58,428 nt of DNA from Rhodospirillaceae bacterium. Lineage in GTDB: Bacteria > Pseudomonadota > Alphaproteobacteria > UBA6615. A program made the position numbers and the translations under genes. Every line of letters begins with the position of its first letter. The stretch's first letter is position 1. Below, one piece after another: positions 34,641 through 42,677 of this stretch. The notes beneath the pieces were generated by a model that was not told the DNA's origin, did no database searches, and saw only the letters and a list, made by a program, of their open reading frames with translations. The stretch covers positions 1 through 58,428 of the forward strand of contig JABJEK010000053.1 in assembly GCA_018702955.1 (NCBI GenBank), given 5' to 3'.

Positions 34641-35429
34641 GTGAGCGAAGAACAGAACAAGACGGACCCATCCACCGGTACGGCGCCCGAGGCGCCATTC
34701 CACGGGGGACCGAAACCCACCCTGCACCCACCCAAGGTGCACACGATGCGCATGGGCCACCTGCCGCTGACAATTTTCGTCACCATCGCCATATCCGGTC
34801 TGTTCGCGCTGGCCTTCGAACTCGGGTCCACTCCGCCCATCGCCGGTATCGCGCTGCTCGCTCTGCTGATTGTGTTTGCGGCGGTCACGCCACGCGCCTC
34901 TGATGGCCCCGCCACCGCCGGCACCCGCTTCACGGTCGCCCGGGTCGCCATGACATGTTTGCTGGGTGGGCTCGCGGTCGTGCCCGCCGGCAGCCCGCCG
35001 GATCCGCTGCTCTGGTCGGTCGCTTTAATGGGCCTCGCGGCTGCCGGTCTCGGCGCGGCCGACGGCTGGCTCGCGCAGATCACCTATTCCAGCAGCGGCT
35101 TCAGCGAAAAACTGGGCACCATGGCCGGGGCACTCCTGGTGCTGGCATTGTCACTACTTGTCTGGCGGCTCGGCCTGGCCGGCGTCTGGGTGGTCGCAGC
35201 CGGTGCACTTGGCTTTGCCGAGGCGGCGCTGCTGGCCGGACGTCACGCCCCGCATCGCGACGTGTGGCGGGTCGGAGCTGATTTGGCCGTCCGGACGGCC
35301 CTTGCCGTCGCGATTATACCCGTAGCGCCACCGTTAGCGGTCACGACGCTGGCCGTCCTGGCGACCGCAATCGCTGTTGGCCTCATGGCCCACACGCTGC
35401 TTTATCGGCGCGGAGAGGATTCCGCGTAA
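34641..35429 (+). CDS. Membrane protein resembling degenerate CDP-alcohol phosphatidyltransferase
   Basis: This 262-residue integral membrane protein has a Pro/Thr-rich N terminus of about 40 residues and then about seven hydrophobic segments. Around residue 142 the stretch ADGWLAQ, then SSSGFSEKLGTMAGALLVLA, mirrors the layout of the CDP-alcohol phosphotransferase motif (DG-x2-AR-x8-G-x3-D-x3-D). However, the first Asp, the Arg, the Gly and both later Asp residues are replaced (by G, Q, S, G and G), leaving only the DG pair. The protein therefore looks catalytically dead. It starts with GTG after AGGATCAAGC. It follows the YbbP gene on the same strand by 45 bp. A pseudo-enzyme role in lipid binding is inference. 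Confidence 0.6.
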   Translation: MSEEQNKTDPSTGTAPEAPFHGGPKPTLHPPKVHTMRMGHLPLTIFVTIAISGLFALAFELGSTPPIAGIALLALLIVFAAVTPRASDGPATAGTRFTVARVAMTCLLGGLAVVPAGSPPDPLLWSVALMGLAAAGLGAADGWLAQITYSSSGFSEKLGTMAGALLVLALSLLVWRLGLAGVWVVAAGALGFAEAALLAGRHAPHRDVWRVGADLAVRTALAVAIIPVAPPLAVTTLAVLATAIAVGLMAHTLLYRRGEDSA

Positions 35430-35571
35430 TCATTTGAAATCAATAAGTTAGGGTGATCATCATCACGGGAAATCCAATCGACCAGCGGTTGAATTACACC
35501 CCCGGACGCCCCATATTCTTCGCAGCTAACATCTTCGCATGACAGGGAACCCTTGGGAGGGTCACGAAACC

Positions 35572-36291
35572 ATGGCTAATCAATTCGAACGCGGGACGGT
35601 TGTTCAAGGCCGCACCGCAGACTCCGCGCAGATCGATGAAGGCCTCCGGGCCCACATGCTGCGGGTCTATAACTACATGACAACGGGTTTGGCGCTGACG
35701 GGCATCATTGCCTATCTGGTTGCCGGCACGCCGGCACTCGCGAACGCGATACTTGGAACGCCGCTATTTTGGGTTCTGATCATTGCTCAGCTCGGCGCGG
35801 TCTTTTACCTCGGTGCCCGAATTCACAAGATGAGTTTCGCAAGCGCACAAACTGTGTTCTGGCTCTATGCCGGATTGAATGGGCTCACTTTCGCGATCTA
35901 TTTCCAGATCTACACCGGTGAGAGCATTGCTCGCGTGTTCTTCATCACCGCGGCCATGTTCGCCTTCATGAGCCTGTATGGCTACACCACCAAACGCGAC
36001 CTGACCCGCCTTGGTTCGTTCCTGAGCATGGGTGTCTTCGGGATACTGATCGCCATGGTCGTAAATATTTTCCTGCAATCGCCGATGATTTACTTCGCGG
36101 TTTCGGTGATCGGCGTGATCGTGTTCACGGGTCTGACCGCGTACGACACCCAGAAGATCAAGAACATGTACTACGAGGGTGACTCGTCGGAGAACGCCGG
36201 CAAGAAGGCAATCATGGGTGCGCTTACCCTGTATCTCGACTTCATTCTTTTGTTCGTGATGCTGTTGCGCCTGATGGGAAACCAACGCTGA
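35572..36291 (+). CDS. Bax inhibitor-1/YccA family membrane protein
   Basis: This 239-residue protein has seven transmembrane segments of the Bax inhibitor-1 (YbhL/YccA) family, putative pH-sensitive calcium-leak channels or protease modulators in bacteria. MLRVYNYMTTGLALTGIIAY begins the membrane domain, and the signature FTGLTAYDTQKIKNMYY contains the conserved aspartate. I take the ATG at 35572, with GGGAGG upstream at moderate distance; the ORF opens 33 bp earlier without support. A weak promoter pair (TTGAAT and TATTCT with a 19-bp spacer) lies at 35489-35519. A strong terminator follows the gene. Confidence 0.93.
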   Translation: MANQFERGTVVQGRTADSAQIDEGLRAHMLRVYNYMTTGLALTGIIAYLVAGTPALANAILGTPLFWVLIIAQLGAVFYLGARIHKMSFASAQTVFWLYAGLNGLTFAIYFQIYTGESIARVFFITAAMFAFMSLYGYTTKRDLTRLGSFLSMGVFGILIAMVVNIFLQSPMIYFAVSVIGVIVFTGLTAYDTQKIKNMYYEGDSSENAGKKAIMGALTLYLDFILLFVMLLRLMGNQR

Positions 36292-36319
36292 CACTCCCGG
36301 CCCAGCCTCAAAGCAATAA

Positions 36320-36350
36320 CGCCCGGGCTCACGCCCGGGCGTTTTCTTTT
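36320..36350 (+). terminator. Rho-independent terminator after Bax-inhibitor gene
   Basis: CGCCCGGGC and GCCCGGGCG form a 9-bp stem with a TCAC loop, followed by TTTTCTTTT. It lies 28 bp after the stop codon and before the next SDR gene. This is the clearest terminator in the window. Confidence 0.93.
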
Positions 36351-36400
36351 GCGCCAAGGCAGGTCAGAATTCCGGCAACAACGAGATAACGGGGGAAATC

Positions 36401-37165
36401 ATGGCCAGCCTGAAAGACAAGATCATCATACTCACCGGCGCCAGCCGCGGCATCGGCGCCGCAGCAGCACGCGAACTCGCCACCGACGGCGCCCATCTGG
36501 TGCTGTGCGCACGCAGCGCGGATGCCTGCACCGAGACCAAGGCGGCCGTCGAGGCGCTGGGCGCCACCGCCGAGACCCACGGGTTCGAGGTCGCGGACTT
36601 CGACGCCGCCAAATCCTTCATCGACGGTGTCCTGGACGAACATGGCCGGATCGACGTGCTGATCAACAATGCCGGCACCGGATTGATGGGCTCCGTCGCG
36701 GATGTGCCACCGGACGCCTATTTGGACGTCCTCAAGATCAACGTGATGGGACCGTACAATATGATCTCTGCCGCCCTGCCCTCGATGACCGCGCATGATG
36801 ACGGCATCATCATCAATATCACCAGCGCCCGAGCCTTCATCCCCGATCGCTTCTACGCTGCTTACTGTTCGTCCAAGGCCGCACTGCTGTCGATGACCCA
36901 GTGCCTGCATTACGACCTGGAAGACAGCAACGTGAAGATCTTCGCCCTGTCGCCCGGTTTCACCCAGACCGATATGGTCAACGACATCTACGCCAACCCG
37001 GTGTTCCGTGCGGCTGCCCTGACACCCGACCAGGGCCAGCCGCCGGAGAGACCCGCCAAGGTGCTGGCCTGGCTCGTGCGCGAGGCCCCGGCGGATCTGG
37101 CGGGTGTCCACAATCAGGTGCAATTCAACGATCTCACCCGGCGGGCCGGGATCGAAATCGTCTGA
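36401..37165 (+). CDS. SDR family oxidoreductase
   Basis: This 254-residue short-chain dehydrogenase/reductase has TGASRGIGAAAARE at the N terminus, NNAGTG, the catalytic Ser in NITSARAF and the Tyr-x3-Lys motif as YCSSK. The acyl-carrier-protein reductase-like layout lacks a specific substrate clue. C-terminal PGFTQTDM is the usual threonine/nucleotide loop. GGGGGAAATC before the ATG is a strong ribosome-binding site. Its own transcription unit begins after the terminator at 36320-36350. Confidence 0.92.
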   Translation: MASLKDKIIILTGASRGIGAAAARELATDGAHLVLCARSADACTETKAAVEALGATAETHGFEVADFDAAKSFIDGVLDEHGRIDVLINNAGTGLMGSVADVPPDAYLDVLKINVMGPYNMISAALPSMTAHDDGIIINITSARAFIPDRFYAAYCSSKAALLSMTQCLHYDLEDSNVKIFALSPGFTQTDMVNDIYANPVFRAAALTPDQGQPPERPAKVLAWLVREAPADLAGVHNQVQFNDLTRRAGIEIV

Positions 37166-37256
37166 TCTGCGCTAAGGAAACGAAGCGGGGTAACATTGTG
37201 TTCATCCCGCACGGCGTATGCTGTGATCGGGGGATGGACCTCGTTCATAAACCGAC

Positions 37257-38486
37257 ATGCAGCCCGTGATGACCAACCGACTTTCGTTCAGCGAATTGCT
37301 CGACCATCATCCAGGTCAGTCCGCGCGCGAACTGGCCAGCAAAGCCTTGCGTCAGGCCCGCGAACTTATGGGCGCGGATGCAGGGGCGCTGTATCTTCTG
37401 CGCCACGAGAACGGCGCACAATTACTGGAATGCGCGGCCGCCCAGCCCGACACGGCACCCCGCGGTGAAGCGATTCCCATGGCGCATCCGGCGATCGTGA
37501 CCCAGGTCGCGCGGACCGGGGAAACCCTGAAATTCGCCGATGCACCGGCAGAGGCAACCGATGTGCCGTTCGACCCGGTCATCGACGCCTGTCACGGCGT
37601 AACCGTCGGGGGCCTGATTGCGTTTGCTCTTTCCAATCATGCCGGTGAAATTGTGGGCGTCGTCACCCTCGCCAACGACGCTAGCGCCGGCCGCCGGTTT
37701 GCCGACGAACATCTGGGACTGTTGGTGCGGTTCAACCATCTGGTCGGCGCCGCACTGGAGCGCGCCGACACCCTCGAGCAGATCGGCAGCATCGACGTCG
37801 ACAAACAGGAGCGAAACGAGCGACTACGCTACCAGGCGGAGGAGCTGGCACGCTTGGACGACGACGGAGACGAGGCCTTCCGAATGGCAATCTCACTCCT
37901 CGCGCGGGCAGCAGAAATTTACGACGAAGGAACCGGCAACCATGTCTTTCGGGTCAACGAGTACAGCCATTTCCTTGCCGGCACGCTTGGCCGGGAAGCC
38001 GACTATTGCCGCGAACTTCGCTATTCGGCGCAGCTCCATGATGTTGGTAAAATGGGCGTCGCACCTGCGGTCTTGCGAAAGACCGGCGCGCTGACCGAAG
38101 ACGAGCGGCGCGAAATGGATAACCACACGATCTACGGCCAACGCATCCTGAGCCGATCACCACGGCTGAGCATGGCCGCCGACATTGCGCTCAACCATCA
38201 CGAAAAATGGGACGGCAGCGGCTACCCGTCGGGCAAGCGGCAAGATGAAATCCCGCTGTCCGCGCGGATCGTCCAGATGGCGGATATCTATGATGCACTT
38301 CGCTCGGAACGCCCCTACAAGCCGGCTTTGGATCATGCGCGGGCGCGCGACATCATTTTACTCGGTGACGAACGCATCGATTCCGCGGGGCATTTCGACC
38401 CGACGCTCATCGAAGCCTTCGCCGACACCCACCGAAAGTTCGACGAAATCTTTCAGGCATTCGTCGACAACAGCGCAGCTCGGTAA
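37257..38486 (+). CDS. GAF/HD-GYP domain c-di-GMP phosphodiesterase
   Basis: This 409-residue cytoplasmic signalling protein has an N-terminal GAF-like domain (about 25-170), a coiled-coil linker (175-205) and an HD-GYP domain (210-400). The metal-binding and catalytic motifs are intact: HDVGK with H261-D262, the HHEKWDGSGYP motif at 314-324, and MADIYDALRSERPYK. HD-GYP enzymes hydrolyse cyclic di-GMP or related dinucleotides. The GAF domain would bind a small ligand or sense light or redox state. Two Met codons (residues 1 and 5) are possible starts and no ribosome-binding site decides. It stands alone between an SDR and a catabolic island on the other strand. Confidence 0.93.
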   Translation: MQPVMTNRLSFSELLDHHPGQSARELASKALRQARELMGADAGALYLLRHENGAQLLECAAAQPDTAPRGEAIPMAHPAIVTQVARTGETLKFADAPAEATDVPFDPVIDACHGVTVGGLIAFALSNHAGEIVGVVTLANDASAGRRFADEHLGLLVRFNHLVGAALERADTLEQIGSIDVDKQERNERLRYQAEELARLDDDGDEAFRMAISLLARAAEIYDEGTGNHVFRVNEYSHFLAGTLGREADYCRELRYSAQLHDVGKMGVAPAVLRKTGALTEDERREMDNHTIYGQRILSRSPRLSMAADIALNHHEKWDGSGYPSGKRQDEIPLSARIVQMADIYDALRSERPYKPALDHARARDIILLGDERIDSAGHFDPTLIEAFADTHRKFDEIFQAFVDNSAAR

Positions 38487-38497
38487 GGCCTCGCCGT

Positions 38498-39556
38498 TCA
38501 GCCATACACCTCATGGGTCGGTGACATGACCTTGCCGATCCGGGGCTTAACGACGCGCGGCTTGCGGTAGATGGCCGAACAGCGCAGGACCGGCTCGCCG
38601 TCGGCGACAACAATTCCCTCGACGAAGTTCATGGTGCGCGTGCTTTTCACCAGCCGCGCATCGCATGTGACCCACTGACCGGGATAGATCGGCGCCAGGA
38701 AATCGGCCTCCAGATGGATCGTCGGTGTCAGCCCGACGACGCCCATTTCGTACATGGCCGACTGGGCCATCGCCACATCAACGAAGCTGGTCATCCAGCC
38801 GCCATGGACAACATCGCGCGGATTCAGGTGGCGGTGATCGGCGCGGAACCCGAACGTCGCCTTCGCCTTGCCGCACTTCACGAACAACGGCCCGTTGTTC
38901 ACGGTGAACGGGCTGGAGAATTCGAATGTCTCGAACCCGCGCGGGGTCTTGATCGCCTGCTCGAGGCGATACTCCAGATGGTCGAGGCGATCGGCACCCC
39001 AGAAGGTCTCGCCGTCGAGCACCATGAACGGCGCGCCGAACATCCCGTCCTTCAGCGCCCGGCGGTATGCGTTATCAAGGTCCTTCTGCGCGCGGCCGTC
39101 GTTCTGTGCCGCCTGAATTTCCTTCATGCTCACCGCCACGCCACGCGCCTTGCAGGCACTGGCGAGTTGCTGGGCAGTGCGCACCTCCTTGCCGGTCCCG
39201 AAGTAGCGATGATCGACCGCCCGCGCGAAGGTCTTGGCCAAGCCCGGGTCCTTGCGCTGCAGACGCCAGAACACCAGGCGATGGAGCGTCGCGCCATAAG
39301 GCGGCACCTCCGGCGGGAAGCTGACCGGCAGGCCATTCATTTCGCATGTGCGCGGGAAGTCTTTCATGTTGTGGGCAAACTTGGCCGGCTGATCACGCGG
39401 CGAGGTCGCCTCGTGATGGCTCAGGATCGCCGGCAATGACACGCAATTCCATTCGACCTCACGGCCCCAGCGTTCCCCGATCGCATCGATCCGGTTCATC
39501 GCGACATAGGAGTAGGCGGATACGAAATCGAAATAAAATTTGATTGGTGCTGACAT
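38498..39556 (-). CDS. 2-Hydroxychromene-2-carboxylate isomerase-hotdog thioesterase fusion
   Basis: This 352-residue protein joins two enzymes. Residues 4-202 are a DsbA/GST-kappa-like 2-hydroxychromene-2-carboxylate isomerase: the glutathione-facing serine is in FDFVSAYSYVA, and FGAPFMVLDGETFWGADRLD is the thioredoxin-fold cis-proline/end motif. Residues 215-335 are a PaaI-type hotdog thioesterase with HLNPRDVVHGGWMTSFVDVA, including the usual HGG. The isomerase belongs to naphthalene-type ring degradation; a fused acyl-CoA thioesterase would release CoA or deacylate a product. GAGGGACAGC precedes the ATG at 39556. It lies downstream of the IclR, OYE and dehydrogenase genes on the same strand. 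Confidence 0.85.
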   Translation of the reverse strand: MSAPIKFYFDFVSAYSYVAMNRIDAIGERWGREVEWNCVSLPAILSHHEATSPRDQPAKFAHNMKDFPRTCEMNGLPVSFPPEVPPYGATLHRLVFWRLQRKDPGLAKTFARAVDHRYFGTGKEVRTAQQLASACKARGVAVSMKEIQAAQNDGRAQKDLDNAYRRALKDGMFGAPFMVLDGETFWGADRLDHLEYRLEQAIKTPRGFETFEFSSPFTVNNGPLFVKCGKAKATFGFRADHRHLNPRDVVHGGWMTSFVDVAMAQSAMYEMGVVGLTPTIHLEADFLAPIYPGQWVTCDARLVKSTRTMNFVEGIVVADGEPVLRCSAIYRKPRVVKPRIGKVMSPTHEVYG

Positions 39557-39603
39557 GCTGTCCCTCGGGATACGAATTTTTCTCTGCGGCGCGGATGTTG
39601 CGC

Positions 39604-40392
39604 TCAACTGCTGTCGGATCGTGAATCGTGGTCGACAATATAGTCGGATATTTTCGCCGCTGTCGCGGTCAGCACGCCGGCCAATCGCGTGACACGCGCC
39701 GGATCAAACGAGGTTTCGAGACCCGACACGGAAAGTGCCGCAATCGCCCGACCCGACGCGTTCATGATCGGTGCCGCAACACCGGTGAGGCCTATGGTCA
39801 TCTCGCCTTCATCCACGGCATATCCCTGCACCCGGATGCCCGCCAACTCACGCAACAACGCCTCAACATTGGTGAGCGTCCGGGCCGTGTGAGCGTGGGG
39901 CGGATGCTGGCGATAGAGTTGCCGCACTTCGTCCGCCGCCAGCCAGGCGAGCATGGCTTTGCCGCTGCTAGTCGCGTGGGCGTCGAGGCGCGTCCCCATG
40001 GCGGTTGAATCGGGCTGGCCGTCGGATGTTTCTACCTTGTCGAAATAGACAATTTGCGGGCCCTCAAGGGCTGCCAGTCGGACCGTCTCGCCCAGATCGC
40101 CGGCGAGGCGACGAATAAACGGCCGCGCATGATGGGAGACAGTCTCGAGCTCGTTCTGCCGGTGCCCGAGAGCAAATGCCTTGTAACCCAACGTATAGCT
40201 GCTGTCGGCCTCGTTCTTGTAGATCCAACCCGTCCGGGTCAGCACGGCGAGCATGCGAAAGACAGTTGCCCGGTTGAGGCCGGTCTCGCGCACGATGACG
40301 GCGAGCGGGACTGGATTTTCCGCCGCGTCCACACATTCGAGAATCGCGAAGCTGCGCTCCGCCGACTGGTTCTGGTAGCGGGGTCCGGACAT
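39604..40392 (-). CDS. IclR family transcriptional regulator
   Basis: This 262-residue regulator has the IclR winged helix at the N terminus (SAERSFAILECVDAAEN with the recognition region LNRATVFRMLAVL) and a C-terminal effector-binding domain (ISGKAMLA-type stretch is seen as SSGKAMLAWLA). IclR proteins typically control aromatic or acetate catabolism and often repress their own operon. I choose the ATG at 40392, since the family begins just before the helix-turn-helix. It lies 14 bp after the OYE gene, and upstream of the isomerase-thioesterase fusion, so it is the likely local regulator. Confidence 0.92.
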   Translation of the reverse strand: MSGPRYQNQSAERSFAILECVDAAENPVPLAVIVRETGLNRATVFRMLAVLTRTGWIYKNEADSSYTLGYKAFALGHRQNELETVSHHARPFIRRLAGDLGETVRLAALEGPQIVYFDKVETSDGQPDSTAMGTRLDAHATSSGKAMLAWLAADEVRQLYRQHPPHAHTARTLTNVEALLRELAGIRVQGYAVDEGEMTIGLTGVAAPIMNASGRAIAALSVSGLETSFDPARVTRLAGVLTATAAKISDYIVDHDSRSDSS

Positions 40393-40406
40393 GTCGGCGG
40401 GCGTGA

Positions 40407-41567
40407 TCAGACTTCGCGGACGGTTTGCAGCAGCGGCTCGCGGCGGACCAGCCACCAGCCATATTGCTCGGGCCATTCCGCATAGTCCGGATCTGCCCCC
40501 AGCTCATGCGCCATATGGTGCGGCCAATGGGGGTTGTAGAGAACCTCGCGGCCGACGGCGACCAGGTCGGCCGCCCCGGACGCCACAAGATCTTCGGCCA
40601 CATCCGCATCCAGCACCAGCCCGACGACCATGGTCGAAATGCCCGCCTCGTCGCGAATCCTCGACCCATATGGCCCCCGGAAGCCCTGATCGCGCGGCCC
40701 CATGGCCGCGGTCGCGAGGCCCGAGATACCGCCCGAGGAACAATCGACGACATCGACGCCGCGCGCCTTCAGCTCCCCCGCCAGTGCGACGGAATCATCG
40801 AGCTGCCAGCCCTCCTCGCTGCCATCCGCATCGACAGCGGAGATACGCACGAACAGGGGCTTGTCGTCCGGCCAGACCGCGCGAACCTTCTCGGCCGTTT
40901 CCAGGGTGAAGCGCATGCGGCCGGCCAGATCACCGCCATAGGCATCGTTGCGATGGTTCGAAAGCGGAGACAAAAATGAATGCGCGAGGTAGCCGTGGGC
41001 CGAATGAATTTCCAGCACCTCGAATCCGGCATCCACTGCATGCCCGGCCGCCGTGGCGAAACTCGCCTGAATATCGGCGATCTCCGGCAGCGAAATTTCC
41101 GCCGGCATCAGCCATCCGTCCTTCACCGGTTCCGCGCTGGCGGCGACGATGTCCCAGTTTTCCTCGCCCCGGGCCCGGTCGGTATCATCGATGGGCCCGT
41201 TGCCGTGCCACGGGCGCTGCATGCTCGCCTTGCGCCCGGCATGCGCAATCTGGATGGCCGGCAGGGCGCCATTCCGGCGCAGGAACGACGTGACCGGTTT
41301 CAGGACCGCCGCATGTTCGGCCGACCATATCCCGAGATCGCCGTGGGTGATCCGGCCGCGCGGCTCGACCGCCGCCGCCTCGGTGAACACGGCCCCGGCA
41401 CCGCCGAGTGCGAATTTTCCCAGATGCACGAGATGCCAATCGCTCGCCATGCCGTCATGCGCCGAATAGGTGCACATCGGTGAAATCACGATTCGGTTGC
41501 GAAACCGGGTGCCGCGAATATCGAGCGGTGAAAACAACGATGTGGATGAAGGCTTGGATGTGGACAC
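40407..41567 (-). CDS. NADH:flavin oxidoreductase, Old Yellow Enzyme (YqjM/NamA-like)
   Basis: This 386-residue FMN enzyme of the Old Yellow Enzyme family, YqjM-like branch, reduces activated alkenes. The cysteine that tunes FMN is in SPMCTYSA, the substrate-binding His in IQIAHAGRK, and the loop HSAHGYLAHSFLSPLSNHR precedes the FMN phosphate site. The C-terminal segment WPHHMAHELGAD resembles the arginine-finger end region of YqjM. It is upstream of the IclR gene, which starts 14 bp later, in the same transcription direction as the fusion protein. Its substrate is probably an unsaturated carbonyl compound; identity not resolvable. Confidence 0.92.
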   Translation of the reverse strand: MSTSKPSSTSLFSPLDIRGTRFRNRIVISPMCTYSAHDGMASDWHLVHLGKFALGGAGAVFTEAAAVEPRGRITHGDLGIWSAEHAAVLKPVTSFLRRNGALPAIQIAHAGRKASMQRPWHGNGPIDDTDRARGEENWDIVAASAEPVKDGWLMPAEISLPEIADIQASFATAAGHAVDAGFEVLEIHSAHGYLAHSFLSPLSNHRNDAYGGDLAGRMRFTLETAEKVRAVWPDDKPLFVRISAVDADGSEEGWQLDDSVALAGELKARGVDVVDCSSGGISGLATAAMGPRDQGFRGPYGSRIRDEAGISTMVVGLVLDADVAEDLVASGAADLVAVGREVLYNPHWPHHMAHELGADPDYAEWPEQYGWWLVRREPLLQTVREV

Positions 41568-41610
41568 GGAAAAACTCCTTGAGAAATCAAAGACAACAGA
41601 TTCGGGACCC

Positions 41611-42555
41611 CTAGTCTTTACCGCTGCCGAGCGCCTTGAGAAGCTTCAAAAGTGTCGCGTCTCGGTCCGTGGTCAGTTCACCGATCGAGCGGCCATGCGC
41701 CTCAGCATCCACTCCGTCGATGATCTTTTGCTTCACTTCGTCGGTGAGTTGCGGATCTCCCAGCGCTTCCCAGCGGCGCTCCTGGCTCGGCCCGAGATTC
41801 TCGAGATAACGCCGGATGCCGCCGTCACCACCGCCAAGATGATAGGTCATGTGCGGCCCCATGAATGCCCAGCGCAGGCCGGGGCCGCCGGTGATCGCCT
41901 TGTCGATATCCTCGACCGAGGCATAGCCCTCCGCGACCAGATAGACTGCCTCGCGGTACAGCGCGGCCTGCAGCCGGTTCACCAAGTGGCCTGGGATTTC
42001 CGCGCGCAGGCGGATCGGCGTCTTGCCGATTGCCTCATAGAACGCCATCGCCTGATCGACGGCCCAGGTCTCGGTCTGCTTGCCGCCGCCAACCTCGACC
42101 ACGGGCATCAGATGGGGCGGGTTGAAGGGATGTCCGAGCACGATCCGGCCCGGATGGGCCGCCAGATGCTGATACTCCGACACGGGCAATGCCGTCGAAC
42201 TCGACGAAATCACCACGTCCTCGGGAATATCCCGGTCGATCTCGGCCATCAGACGCGCCTTGATCTCCGCGTCTTCCGGGCCGCTTTCCTGGACGAACTG
42301 CACCCCGTCCAAGGCCTCGGTGATCCGGTCATGACAAGAAAGATTGTCCAGCGACGCGCCGTCCGCCAGGCCCAACTCTGTCATGAGTGGCCAGGCACGG
42401 GCCACGAACGCCGTTACATTCTCGGCATATCCATCCATCGGATCCCAGCAGCGGACATTGAGCCCCTGCGCCAGGAAATAAGCCGCCCATGACGAGCCGA
42501 TGGTGCCGGCACCTATCACTGCGACCGTAGATAGGCTGTTGTTTTCGCTGACCAT
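41611..42555 (-). CDS. 3-Hydroxyacyl-CoA dehydrogenase family (lambda-crystallin/carnitine dehydrogenase-like)
   Basis: This 314-residue NAD-dependent dehydrogenase has GAGTIGSSWAAYFLAQG at the N terminus, the 3-hydroxyacyl-CoA dehydrogenase substrate segment GHPFNPPHLMP and the catalytic His within it. The single-domain length matches L-gulonate 3-dehydrogenase or L-carnitine dehydrogenase better than classical beta-oxidation enzymes, which are often bifunctional. It heads the run of minus-strand genes that continues into the OYE and IclR genes; a 43-bp gap precedes the OYE. The upstream spacer is AT-rich and shared with the FecR gene. Substrate is undecided. Confidence 0.88.
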   Translation of the reverse strand: MVSENNSLSTVAVIGAGTIGSSWAAYFLAQGLNVRCWDPMDGYAENVTAFVARAWPLMTELGLADGASLDNLSCHDRITEALDGVQFVQESGPEDAEIKARLMAEIDRDIPEDVVISSSSTALPVSEYQHLAAHPGRIVLGHPFNPPHLMPVVEVGGGKQTETWAVDQAMAFYEAIGKTPIRLRAEIPGHLVNRLQAALYREAVYLVAEGYASVEDIDKAITGGPGLRWAFMGPHMTYHLGGGDGGIRRYLENLGPSQERRWEALGDPQLTDEVKQKIIDGVDAEAHGRSIGELTTDRDATLLKLLKALGSGKD

Positions 42556-42677
42556 TTCTAAAACACCTTAAATTATATATGGTTAACAGGAATTTACCGC
42601 GTTTACTTCACTCAGAAAGTCGCGATAATTGAACTCGGCGAGACGAACAAAACTCACACAACAGCCTGGAGGGCGGC

